Below, piece by piece: positions 1-6,371 of a stretch of 6,371 bases of DNA. The stretch comes from Phenylobacterium sp. GTDB lineage: Bacteria > Pseudomonadota > Alphaproteobacteria > Caulobacterales > Caulobacteraceae. Below the pieces are notes generated by a model that made no database searches, was not told the DNA's origin, and worked only from the letters and a program-made list of their open reading frames with translations. Position numbers and translations under genes: made by a program. Location of the stretch: assembly GCA_028290925.1 (NCBI GenBank), contig JAQGIX010000152.1, forward strand, positions 1 through 6,371, in the 5' to 3' direction. Within the stretch, counting starts at the first letter, position 1. Each line of letters begins with the position of its first letter.

Positions 1-1142
<1,142 letters not shown>

Positions 1143-1198
1143 GCGGATCCCCTTGTCTCGAGTAGCTGAAACGCCTGTTCGAACGGCCTTATAGCGCT

Positions 1199-2605
1199 TT
1201 ACCGCACCAGCGAAAGAGCGTCGTCGAGCCGGCCGAGGCTTTCGTCTTTTCCCAGCGCCACAAGGGCGCCGGCGAGGTCGGGCGCGGGCGATCCTCCGCC
1301 CAGCACCATGCGCAGGGCCGCGCCGAACTTGCCGATGCCGACGCCCTCCCGTTCGGCGAAGCCGCGGATGCGGGTCTCCAGCGCCGGAACGGCCCAGTCG
1401 GTGGCCGTGGCGAGGTCGTCGCGAAGCCGCGAGAGGCGGCCCCGGACCTCCTCGGTGAGCATCTCCTGGGCCTTCTCCGGCAGCTCCAGCGGCCGTTGCC
1501 GGAGCACGAAGACCAAGCCGTCGGCCAGGTCGAGCAGGGTCTTGGCCCCGTCGCGCACCAGGGGGATCGTCCGCTCGATGAGCGCGCGGTCGGTGCTCTT
1601 CAGCCGCCACTCGCGGCTCTTCAGGATGTGCTCGGTGAGGGTCGCCAGCCGGCCGACGTCGGCCTCGCGGATGTAGTGGTTGTTCAGGTGGTTGAGCTTG
1701 TCCCAGTCCAGCCGGGCGGGCGCGCTCACCACGTGCTTGATGTCGAACCAGGCGATCGCCTGCTCGTCGGAGAAGATCTCGTCGTCGCCATGGCCCCAGC
1801 CGAGCTTGGCCAGGTAGTTGCGCATGGCCTCGGGCAGGTAGCCCATGTCGGCGAATTCGCTGACCGCCTGGGAGCCGTGGCGCTTGGAGAGCTTCTTGCC
1901 GTCCGGCCCGTTGATCATCGGCAGGTGGGCCCAGACCGGGACTTCCCAGTCCAGCCCCTGGTAGATCAGCGTCTGGCGCGCGGCGTTGTTCAGGTGGTCG
2001 TCGCCGCGGATCACATGGGACACGTCCATGTCGTGGTCGTCCACCACCACGGCCAGGTTGTAGGTGGGGCTGCCGTCGGTCCGGAGCAGGATCAGGTCGT
2101 CGAGGTCCTTGTTCTGGAAGCGGACCGGGCCCTTCACCTGGTCGTCGACCAGGGTCTCGCCCTCCCGCGGGCACTTCAGGCGCACCACGAACGGGCGGTC
2201 GGGCGCATCATTGGGCGAGCGGTCGCGCCACGGCGAGCGGACAACCCGGCCCTCGGCGCGGGCCAGTTCGCGCTCGGCGTCCAGCTCCTCGGACGTCATG
2301 TAGTCCTTGTAGGCGCCGCCCCGCGCCAGCAGCTCGTCCACCGCCTTGCGATGCCGGGCGGCGCGCGCGAACTGGAAGACCGGCGTCTCGTCCGCCTCCA
2401 GTCCCAGCCAGTTCAGCCCGTCGAAAATCACCTGCACGGCGGCCTCGGTGGAGCGCTCCCGGTCGGTGTCTTCGATGCGCAACAGGAACTTGCCGCCGGT
2501 GTGGCGCGCGTAAAGCCAGTTGAAAAGCGCCACCCGGGCCGTGCCAATGTGCATCATGCCCGTGGGGGAGGGGGCGATCCGGGTGACGACAGGTCGGTCG
2601 GACAT
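1199..2605 (-). CDS. gltX: Glutamyl-tRNA synthetase
   Basis: Class I aminoacyl-tRNA synthetase that charges tRNA with glutamate using ATP; cytoplasmic. The 468-residue length is normal for bacterial GluRS. I chose ATG at 2603-2605 (MSDRPVVTRIAPSPTG) because family proteins start a few residues before the R-x-APSPTG block. The frame stays open upstream to another ATG at 2668, but those 21 extra residues look non-coding. The Rossmann fold carries the HIGH signature as HIGT (residues 19-22) within PSPTGMMHIGTARVALFNW. The KMSKS loop is KLSKR (238-242). Roughly residues 320-468 form the helical anticodon-binding part. The cysteines that bind zinc in E. coli GluRS (CYC region) are absent; the matching stretch near residues 98-130 has none. 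No clear Shine-Dalgarno precedes the start. Many alphaproteobacteria carry two GluRS paralogues and use GatCAB for Gln-tRNA; which type this is cannot be told from the window alone. Confidence 0.96.
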   Translation of the reverse strand: MSDRPVVTRIAPSPTGMMHIGTARVALFNWLYARHTGGKFLLRIEDTDRERSTEAAVQVIFDGLNWLGLEADETPVFQFARAARHRKAVDELLARGGAYKDYMTSEELDAERELARAEGRVVRSPWRDRSPNDAPDRPFVVRLKCPREGETLVDDQVKGPVRFQNKDLDDLILLRTDGSPTYNLAVVVDDHDMDVSHVIRGDDHLNNAARQTLIYQGLDWEVPVWAHLPMINGPDGKKLSKRHGSQAVSEFADMGYLPEAMRNYLAKLGWGHGDDEIFSDEQAIAWFDIKHVVSAPARLDWDKLNHLNNHYIREADVGRLATLTEHILKSREWRLKSTDRALIERTIPLVRDGAKTLLDLADGLVFVLRQRPLELPEKAQEMLTEEVRGRLSRLRDDLATATDWAVPALETRIRGFAEREGVGIGKFGAALRMVLGGGSPAPDLAGALVALGKDESLGRLDDALSLVR

Positions 2606-4802
2606 TGAGGTCGAGGGGTCCGGGGAGGCGGCGGCGCGCACGTCCGCCTGGGCCGGGCCTCTTAGCACGCGGATTCGCGCCCGTCCCAGCGCCGCCGAGG
2701 GGTTCAGCTGGCTGGCCGATCAGCTGGCCCGGCAGGCCGAGCGCTGGACCCTGTGGACCCCCGTCGCTTTGGGGGTCGGCTCGGCGCTTTATTTCGCCAG
2801 CCCGCGCGAGCCGCAGACCTGGGTCGCCTATGCCGGCGCGGCCCTCGCCCTGGGCCTGCTGGTCGTCGCCGCCCGTTGGCGCGGGCCGCGCGGCGCGACC
2901 GCGGCCCTGGTGCTGCTGGCCTGCGGGATCGGCGGATTCTGCGCCGCCAAGCTCAGGACCGAGCACGTCAAGTCGCCCACCGCGCCGATCAAGGGCCCGC
3001 CCGCGCGGCTGGAGGGCTGGGTGATAGATATCGCCAGCCCCGGACAGGGCGGCCGGCGGCTGCTGATCGCCCCGGTGCGCATCGGCGACTGGCCGGCGCA
3101 GGCCACGCCGACCCGCGTCCGGGTGACGCTGAAGGGCGGCTACACGCCCTCGCCCGGCGAGCCGATCAGCCTGCTGGCCATCCTCAACGCCCCGCCCCAG
3201 CCGGCCAGTCCCGGCGCCTACGACTTCGCCCGCGACGCCTTCTTCCAGAGCGTCGGCGGTGTCGGCTTCGCGCTCGGCCCGCCGCAGAGCTGGACGCCGG
3301 ACGCGCCGCCGCCCTGGCGGCTGCGGCTCACCATGCGGATCAACGCCACGCGCTGGGCGCTCACGCGGCGGATCATCGAGGCGCTGGGGGTGGAGGAGGG
3401 TGGGCTCGCCGCGGCCATGACCACCGGCCACGACGCCTTCATCCCGCCGCAGCAGGTCGCCGACCTGCGCGCCTCGGGCCTGGCCCACATCACCTCGATC
3501 TCGGGCCTGCACATGGCGATCGTCGGCGGCTTCGTGTTCGCCGCGGTGCGCCTGCTGATCGCCGCCTGGCCGTGGCTGGCCCTGCGCATCAACGGCAAGA
3601 AGGCGGCCGCCGCCTTGGGCTTCCTGGCGGTGATCAGCTACCTGGTTCTTTCCGGCTGGCCGCCGCCGGCCGAGCGCTCGGCGATCACCGCGGCCATCGC
3701 CTTCGGGGCCATCCTGGTCGACCGTCAGGCGATCAGCCTGCACGCCCTGGCGCTGGCCGCCATGGCCGTGCTGCTGCTGCAGCCCGAGGCGGTCATCCAG
3801 CCGGGCTTCCAGATGTCGTTCGCCGCCACCGCCGCCCTGGTGGCCCTGGCCGAGATCTGGCCGCGGACGGTGCGGGAGATCAACGCCCCCTGGCCGATCC
3901 GCGCCGTCCAGACGCTGCGCACCTGGCTGGTCGCCGCGCTGGCGGCCAGCTTCGTCGCGGGGACCGCCACCGCGCCCTTCGCCATGCAGCACTTCAACCG
4001 GATCTCCACCTGGGGCCTCATCTCCAACCTGCTGAGCGACCCGATCTCGACCTTCCTGATGATGCCGGGCCTGGCGCTGGGCGCGGTGCTCGCCCCCTTC
4101 GGCCTGGGCGACGGCCCGCTGGCCGTGGCCGGCTTCGCCATCCACCTGATCAACGGCATCTCAAAGACCGTCGCGGCCGCGCCTTACGCGCAGTTCATCG
4201 TCGCCAGCGGACCCAACTGGACGCTGGCCGCGGCTTTCCTCGGGATCCTGTGGCTGTGCCTCTGGAAGGGGCCGCTGCGCTGGCTCGGCCTGCCGCTGGC
4301 CATGGCGGTCTCGCTGGTCCCCAAACCCGCGGCGCCCGACGTGTGGGTGAGCAGCGACGGGGCGGCGGTGGCGGTTCGCAGCGCCAAGGACGCCATCCTG
4401 TTCCGCCCGGACGTGAAGCTGTTCGGCGCCGAGCTCTGGGCGCGTCGCCGGGGCCTCGATCCCTCCGGCGGCCAGGCCCTACGCGACCTGGCTTACGACT
4501 GCGATCACTGGAGCTGTGCGCACAGGCCGGGAGCGCCGGTGAAGCTCGCGGCCGCCTGGAACCTCAAGCGGCCGCTGGAGCCCGGCCGGCTGGCGGCGCT
4601 CTGCGCCAGCGCCGAGGTGGTGGTGCTGCGCGACGATTTCCCGGCCGGGGTTTGTCCCGGAAAACGGGTCCTGACCGGCGCGGATTTCGAGCGCGGCGGC
4701 TCCGTCGAGCTGCTCCGCCAACCGGGCGGCCGCTGGACGGCGACCTGGGCCCAGGACCTGCGTGGCCGGCGGCCGTGGAGCTGGGGTCCGGACCTGCGAT
4801 GA
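2583..4802 (+). CDS. comEC: ComEC/Rec2 family DNA internalisation channel
   Basis: Inner-membrane protein of the family that carries single-stranded DNA into the cytoplasm during natural transformation; whether this organism is competent is unknown. From GTG 2583 it has 739 residues. Hydrophobic segments lie at about 58-73, 79-97 and 105-125. A soluble OB-like (DUF4131) region follows at about 130-235, ending in PGAYDFARDAFFQ. The multi-pass Competence domain (about 255-575) carries the hallmarks ISGLHMAIVGG (S307-H310) and GFQMSF (408-413). The last 150 residues are soluble with four cysteines (640, 645, 674, 691). No HxHxDH metallo-beta-lactamase motif is present, unlike Bacillus-type ComEC. 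The start is uncertain: in-frame ATG/GTG codons occur at 2520, 2547, 2556, 2562 and 2583, all inside the antisense of gltX, with none between 2583 and the first membrane segment. I favour 2583 because GGAGG (2567-2571) sits 11 nt upstream. The stop overlaps the next gene by 4 nt, suggesting one transcript. Confidence 0.93.
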   Translation: MTTGRSDIEVEGSGEAAARTSAWAGPLSTRIRARPSAAEGFSWLADQLARQAERWTLWTPVALGVGSALYFASPREPQTWVAYAGAALALGLLVVAARWRGPRGATAALVLLACGIGGFCAAKLRTEHVKSPTAPIKGPPARLEGWVIDIASPGQGGRRLLIAPVRIGDWPAQATPTRVRVTLKGGYTPSPGEPISLLAILNAPPQPASPGAYDFARDAFFQSVGGVGFALGPPQSWTPDAPPPWRLRLTMRINATRWALTRRIIEALGVEEGGLAAAMTTGHDAFIPPQQVADLRASGLAHITSISGLHMAIVGGFVFAAVRLLIAAWPWLALRINGKKAAAALGFLAVISYLVLSGWPPPAERSAITAAIAFGAILVDRQAISLHALALAAMAVLLLQPEAVIQPGFQMSFAATAALVALAEIWPRTVREINAPWPIRAVQTLRTWLVAALAASFVAGTATAPFAMQHFNRISTWGLISNLLSDPISTFLMMPGLALGAVLAPFGLGDGPLAVAGFAIHLINGISKTVAAAPYAQFIVASGPNWTLAAAFLGILWLCLWKGPLRWLGLPLAMAVSLVPKPAAPDVWVSSDGAAVAVRSAKDAILFRPDVKLFGAELWARRRGLDPSGGQALRDLAYDCDHWSCAHRPGAPVKLAAAWNLKRPLEPGRLAALCASAEVVVLRDDFPAGVCPGKRVLTGADFERGGSVELLRQPGGRWTATWAQDLRGRRPWSWGPDLR
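2659..2687 (-). promoter_or_regulatory. Possible gltX promoter
   Basis: On the minus strand, GGGACG (2682-2687) is followed after about 15 nt by GCTAAGAG (2659-2666). These resemble the Caulobacter housekeeping-sigma elements TTGAC(G) and GCTANAWC, with two mismatches each. The implied start is near 2652, which would give a leader of about 45 nt before the gltX ATG. A GATTC site (2672-2676) falls between the two boxes. It was found by eye in GC-rich DNA, so it is only a candidate. If comEC is translated from 2583 or upstream, this promoter lies inside its N-terminal coding region. Confidence 0.3.
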
Positions 4803-5083
4803 GCCTGATGTTCACCAAGCGGCTGCGCGAGCCGATCATCCGCGGGGAAATCACCTGCACGGTGCGCATCTGGCGCAAGCTGCACGTGAAGATTGGCGGT
4901 CGCTACCCCTTGGGCGCCGGCCACGTGGAGGTCACGCGGATCCAGCACATCGATCTTTCGGACGTCACCGAGGACCTCGCCCGACGGTCCGGCTTCGAAC
5001 ACCTCGACGACCTGATGTCGGTGGCCAAGCATGGCCCGGGCGAGAGCGTCTATCTCATCGACTTCGAGTACCGCGAAGCCTGA
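4799..5083 (+). CDS. Small ASCH/PUA-like protein, function unknown
   Basis: Encodes 94 residues from ATG 4799, which overlaps the comEC stop as ATGA; translation is probably coupled, as no separate strong Shine-Dalgarno is visible. A second in-frame ATG lies three codons on. The pattern F-x-KRLREPIIRGEITCTVRIW, then hydrophilic-G-x-RYPLG, a beta strand GHVEVTRI, a helical stretch (about 57-78) and the final strand VYLIDFEYRE fits the small beta-barrel ASCH fold, as in E. coli YqfB. ASCH proteins are thought to bind RNA or nucleotides, and YqfB is an N4-acetylcytidine amidohydrolase. Compared with YqfB from memory, the GRKTIT-type motif is GEITCT here, so the catalytic Lys position is Ile18 while Thr21 is kept. 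The catalytic Glu position also seems lost. That enzyme activity is therefore not supported, and a binding role is more likely. There are no membrane segments or signal peptide. Its operon with comEC and convergent placement against lexA are the only functional hints. Confidence 0.85.
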   Translation: MSLMFTKRLREPIIRGEITCTVRIWRKLHVKIGGRYPLGAGHVEVTRIQHIDLSDVTEDLARRSGFEHLDDLMSVAKHGPGESVYLIDFEYREA

Positions 5084-5093
5084 GGCGGCTCAG
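5080..5093. repeat. Short inverted repeat spanning two convergent stop codons
   Basis: CTGAG (5080-5084) and CTCAG (5089-5093) pair around a GCGG loop. The stem contains both the TGA of the ASCH-like gene (5081-5083) and the TGA of lexA (read as TCA, 5090-5092). The stem is only 5 bp and no T-run follows on either strand, so it is at best a weak bidirectional terminator and may simply reflect two facing TGA codons. Confidence 0.3.
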
Positions 5094-5779
5094 TGGTAGC
5101 GGCGAATCAGGCCGACCAGCTTGCCCTGCACGGCCACCTGGTCGGGGCCGAAGATGCGGGTCTCGTAGGCCGGGTTGGCGGCTTCCAGCGCGATCGAGGC
5201 GCCCTTCTTCCGCAGCCGCTTCAGGGTGGCTTCCTCGCCATTGACCAGGGCTACGACGATCTCGCCGGAGTTGGCGGTGTTGGTGCGGCGGATGACCACG
5301 AAGTCGCCGTCGAGGATGCCGGCGTTGATCATCGAGTCGCCCTGGATCTCCAGGACGAAGTGCTCGCCGGCGCCGAGCAGGCTCTCCGGCACCGGCATGC
5401 GGTCGCGCTCCTGCTGGATCGCCTCGATGGGCGTGCCGGCGGCGATCTTGCCGAGGATTGGCAGGTCGCGGGTGTCGTTGGCGGGGCCAGGCGCCTCGCC
5501 GCCGGCTTCGACCAGCTGCGGCTTGAACGGCGCCCGGCCCTTGGGCGGCGCGGCGGCTGTGGCCTGGCTGGGCAGCTTGGTGACCTCCAGGGCGCGGGCC
5601 CGGTGCGGCAGGCGGCGCAGGAAGCCGCGCTCCTCGAGGGCGGTGATCAGCCGGTGGATGCCCGATTTGGAGGCCAGGCCCAGGGCGTCCTTCATCTCGT
5701 CGAAGGAGGGGGAGACCCCGCTCTCCTTGATCCGCTCGTGGATGAACATGAGCAATTCGTGCTGCTTGCGGGTGAGCAT
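5090..5779 (-). CDS. lexA: LexA, SOS-response transcriptional repressor
   Basis: Repressor of DNA-damage genes. It cuts itself when RecA filaments form on single-stranded DNA, which lifts repression. The product has 229 residues, usual for alphaproteobacteria, where the linker is longer than in E. coli (202). Residues 1-65 form the winged helix-turn-helix (start MLTRKQHELLMFIHERI, recognition region around LASKSGIHRLITALEERGF). An Ala/Pro-rich linker spans about 70-104. The rest is the S24 peptidase fold, with the Ala114-Gly115 cleavage bond in ILGKIAAGTPIEA, catalytic Ser149 in IQGDSMINAGI and Lys187 in EATLKRL. All key residues are intact, so it should be functional. The start ATG (5777-5779) has Shine-Dalgarno AGAGGT (5786-5791) 6 nt upstream. 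It is probably autoregulated through the perfect SOS box over its own promoter. It reads convergently with the comEC-ASCH pair, 6 nt apart. Confidence 0.97.
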   Translation of the reverse strand: MLTRKQHELLMFIHERIKESGVSPSFDEMKDALGLASKSGIHRLITALEERGFLRRLPHRARALEVTKLPSQATAAAPPKGRAPFKPQLVEAGGEAPGPANDTRDLPILGKIAAGTPIEAIQQERDRMPVPESLLGAGEHFVLEIQGDSMINAGILDGDFVVIRRTNTANSGEIVVALVNGEEATLKRLRKKGASIALEAANPAYETRIFGPDQVAVQGKLVGLIRRYH

Positions 5780-5810
5780 GGCCCTACCTCTGAGGTCTCG
5801 AGCGCTTCGA

Positions 5811-5825
5811 GAACAAAGCGCAAAC
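5811..5825. promoter_or_regulatory. Imperfect second SOS-like box in lexA leader
   Basis: On the plus strand this reads GAAC-AAAGCGC-AAAC, a GAAC-N7-GAAC operator with one mismatch. It starts 24 nt from the perfect box, inside the presumed lexA 5' leader. It could be a weaker second LexA site that adds to autorepression. A single 7-of-8 match is not rare enough to stand alone. Confidence 0.3.
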
Positions 5826-5834
5826 GTCGAGAAT

Positions 5835-5849
5835 GTTCTCTAGGTGTTC
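5835..5849. promoter_or_regulatory. LexA operator (SOS box) of lexA
   Basis: GTTC-TCTAGGT-GTTC on the plus strand (GAAC-N7-GAAC on the minus) matches exactly the direct-repeat SOS operator known for Alphaproteobacteria. It lies 55-70 nt upstream of the lexA ATG and covers the likely -10 element. Bound LexA would therefore block RNA polymerase, giving classic negative autoregulation. Confidence 0.88.
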
Positions 5850-5863
5850 CGCGTTAATGTCAA
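5837..5863 (-). promoter_or_regulatory. lexA promoter
   Basis: On the minus strand a perfect TTGACA -35 hexamer (5858-5863) is followed 13 nt later by CCTAGAGA (5837-5844). That fits loosely with the Caulobacter-type -10 GCTANAWC at its usual spacing. The predicted start is near 5831, giving a leader of about 50 nt. The overlap with the SOS box supports this as the real promoter. The exact -10 is uncertain. Confidence 0.6.
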
Positions 5864-5868
5864 GTTAC
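5853..5868 (-). promoter_or_regulatory. CtrA-like site overlapping the lexA -35
   Basis: On the minus strand this reads GTAA-CTTGACA-TTAAC. The CtrA full-site consensus is TTAA-N7-TTAAC, so 8 of 9 defined bases match. The seven spacer bases contain the lexA -35 hexamer, the position from which CtrA commonly acts on cell-cycle promoters. In a GC-rich genome AT-rich TTAA words are scarce, which raises its value. TTGACA plus flanking A/T could still produce it by chance. Confidence 0.4.
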
Positions 5869-5919
5869 CGCCAATCACGTTGCGAAATCAGCGGCTTAGT
5901 CGGGCAGGCCAGCCGTCAC

Positions 5920-5931
5920 GATTCGCGAATC
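5920..5931. repeat. 12-bp perfect palindrome built of two GANTC sites
   Basis: GATTCGCGAATC is a perfect palindrome containing GATTC (5920-5924) and GAATC (5927-5931). Both are targets of the cell-cycle adenine methylase CcrM in Caulobacter-type bacteria. It lies 4 nt past the trpC stop codon and about 90-100 nt upstream of the predicted lexA transcription start. It could hold regulatory methylation sites or a protein-binding site. As a trpC terminator it is poor, since the stem is short and no T-run follows. Confidence 0.5.
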
Positions 5932-5935
5932 CGAG

Positions 5936-6371
5936 CTAAGCCGCGAGCAGGCTCCGCGTGGCGGCGGCCACGTCGGCCTGACGCATCAGGCTCTCGCCGA
6001 CCAGCATGGCCTTGGCGCCCGCGCGCTCCAGGCGCGCGGCGTCCGCCGCCGAGAAGATGCCGCTTTCGGTGACCAGCAGGGCGCCCCGAGGCGCGCGGGT
6101 GGCCAGCCGCTCGGTGACGGCGAGGTCGGTGACGAAGGTCCTGAGGTCCCGGTTGTTGACGCCCAAGAGCTCGGCGCCCAGACCGGCGGCGCGGTCCAGC
6201 TCGGCCTCGTCGTGCACCTCGACGAGCACATCCATGCCAAGGGCCGCCGCGGCCGCCATCAGCTCGGCGGCCAGGGCGTCGTCGACCATGGCCAGGATCA
6301 CCAGGATCGCGTCGGCCCCCAGCGCCCGGCTCTCGGCGACCTGCCAGGGATCGAGCAGGAACTCCTTGCGC
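5936..6371 (-). CDS. trpC: Indole-3-glycerol phosphate synthase (N-terminus beyond right edge)
   Basis: Closes the ring of CdRP (1-(o-carboxyphenylamino)-1-deoxyribulose 5-phosphate) to indole-3-glycerol phosphate with loss of CO2 and water, the fourth step of tryptophan synthesis; cytoplasmic TIM barrel. The last 144 codons of a protein normally about 260 long are present, ending in TAG (5936-5938). Recognisable strands and catalytic motifs are the RKEFLLDPWQV loop with the general-acid Lys (codon 6365-6367), LVEVHDE with Glu (6218-6220), GVNNRDL (NN at 6152-6157), LLVTESGIFS with Ser (6062-6064), and the phosphate-binding end LVGESLMRQ. It is a stand-alone C-type enzyme at this end, with no fused TrpF domain. 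It is transcribed toward lexA with a 156-nt gap, so lexA probably relies mainly on its own promoter. In many relatives moaC and moeA lie between trpC and lexA; they are absent here. Confidence 0.96.
   Translation of the reverse strand, partial: RKEFLLDPWQVAESRALGADAILVILAMVDDALAAELMAAAAALGMDVLVEVHDEAELDRAAGLGAELLGVNNRDLRTFVTDLAVTERLATRAPRGALLVTESGIFSAADAARLERAGAKAMLVGESLMRQADVAAATRSLLAA

Noticed and set aside
1171..1190. GTTCGAAC-centred inverted repeat in the gltX-gltA gap as a terminator or SOS box
   Set aside because: It has no loop and no T-run, and GTTC and GAAC are adjacent rather than 7 nt apart, so it fits neither.
1496..2608. 370-codon plus-strand open frame antisense to gltX
   Set aside because: Shadow frame of a conserved synthetase; no recognisable domain.
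2208..4145. 645-codon open frame on the minus strand, antisense to comEC and running into gltX
   Set aside because: Low-complexity Gly/Arg/Gln/Ala product typical of shadow frames in GC-rich DNA; the opposite strand encodes a clear ComEC and the frame ignores the gltX start.
2753..4798. Long plus-strand open frame within comEC, continuous with the ASCH-like gene frame
   Set aside because: The upstream part is an Arg/Ala/Gly-rich shadow of comEC; only the part from ATG 4799 has sensible protein sequence.
5093..5857. Plus-strand open frames antisense to lexA
   Set aside because: They mirror lexA codons and show no own start signal or motif.
5891..5920. CGGCT...AGCCG pairing as a trpC terminator
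   Set aside because: A 5-bp stem with a long loop and no T-run is too weak to call.

Overview
The window is GC-rich chromosomal DNA of an alphaproteobacterium, most likely from the Caulobacterales (Caulobacter/Phenylobacterium type). Four things point there: codons that mostly end in G or C, the protein sequences, a GTTC-N7-GTTC SOS operator of the alphaproteobacterial kind, and GANTC and CtrA-like sites upstream of lexA. The genus is an inference. I see no mobile element, CRISPR array, tRNA or rRNA.

Layout. Bases 1-1142 (minus) hold most of citrate synthase (gltA), whose C-terminus lies off the left edge. Bases 1199-2605 (minus) hold glutamyl-tRNA synthetase (gltX), 56 nt upstream of gltA on the same strand. 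Head-to-head with gltX is comEC (plus, about 2583-4802), an inner-membrane DNA-uptake channel family protein. Its 5' end appears to overlap gltX. A 94-residue ASCH-like gene (plus, 4799-5083) overlaps the comEC stop by 4 nt. Convergent with it, 6 nt away, is the SOS repressor lexA (minus, 5090-5779). A 156-nt control region follows. Then comes the 3' part of trpC (minus, 5936 to the right edge), indole-3-glycerol phosphate synthase.

How it works together. The genes are mostly housekeeping: TCA cycle entry, tRNA charging, tryptophan synthesis, and the master regulator of DNA-damage response beside a DNA-transport gene. A trp - lexA - comEC - gltX - gltA neighbourhood is, from general knowledge, common in Alphaproteobacteria. 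The part with most regulatory content is the trpC-lexA gap. A TTGACA -35 element, a perfect SOS box over the -10, a near-consensus CtrA site over the -35, and a 12-bp palindrome made of two GANTC methylation sites all lie within about 100 bp. This suggests lexA may answer to both DNA damage and cell cycle.

I do not see a clearly new multi-gene system. The least understood item is the small ASCH-like gene coupled to comEC.
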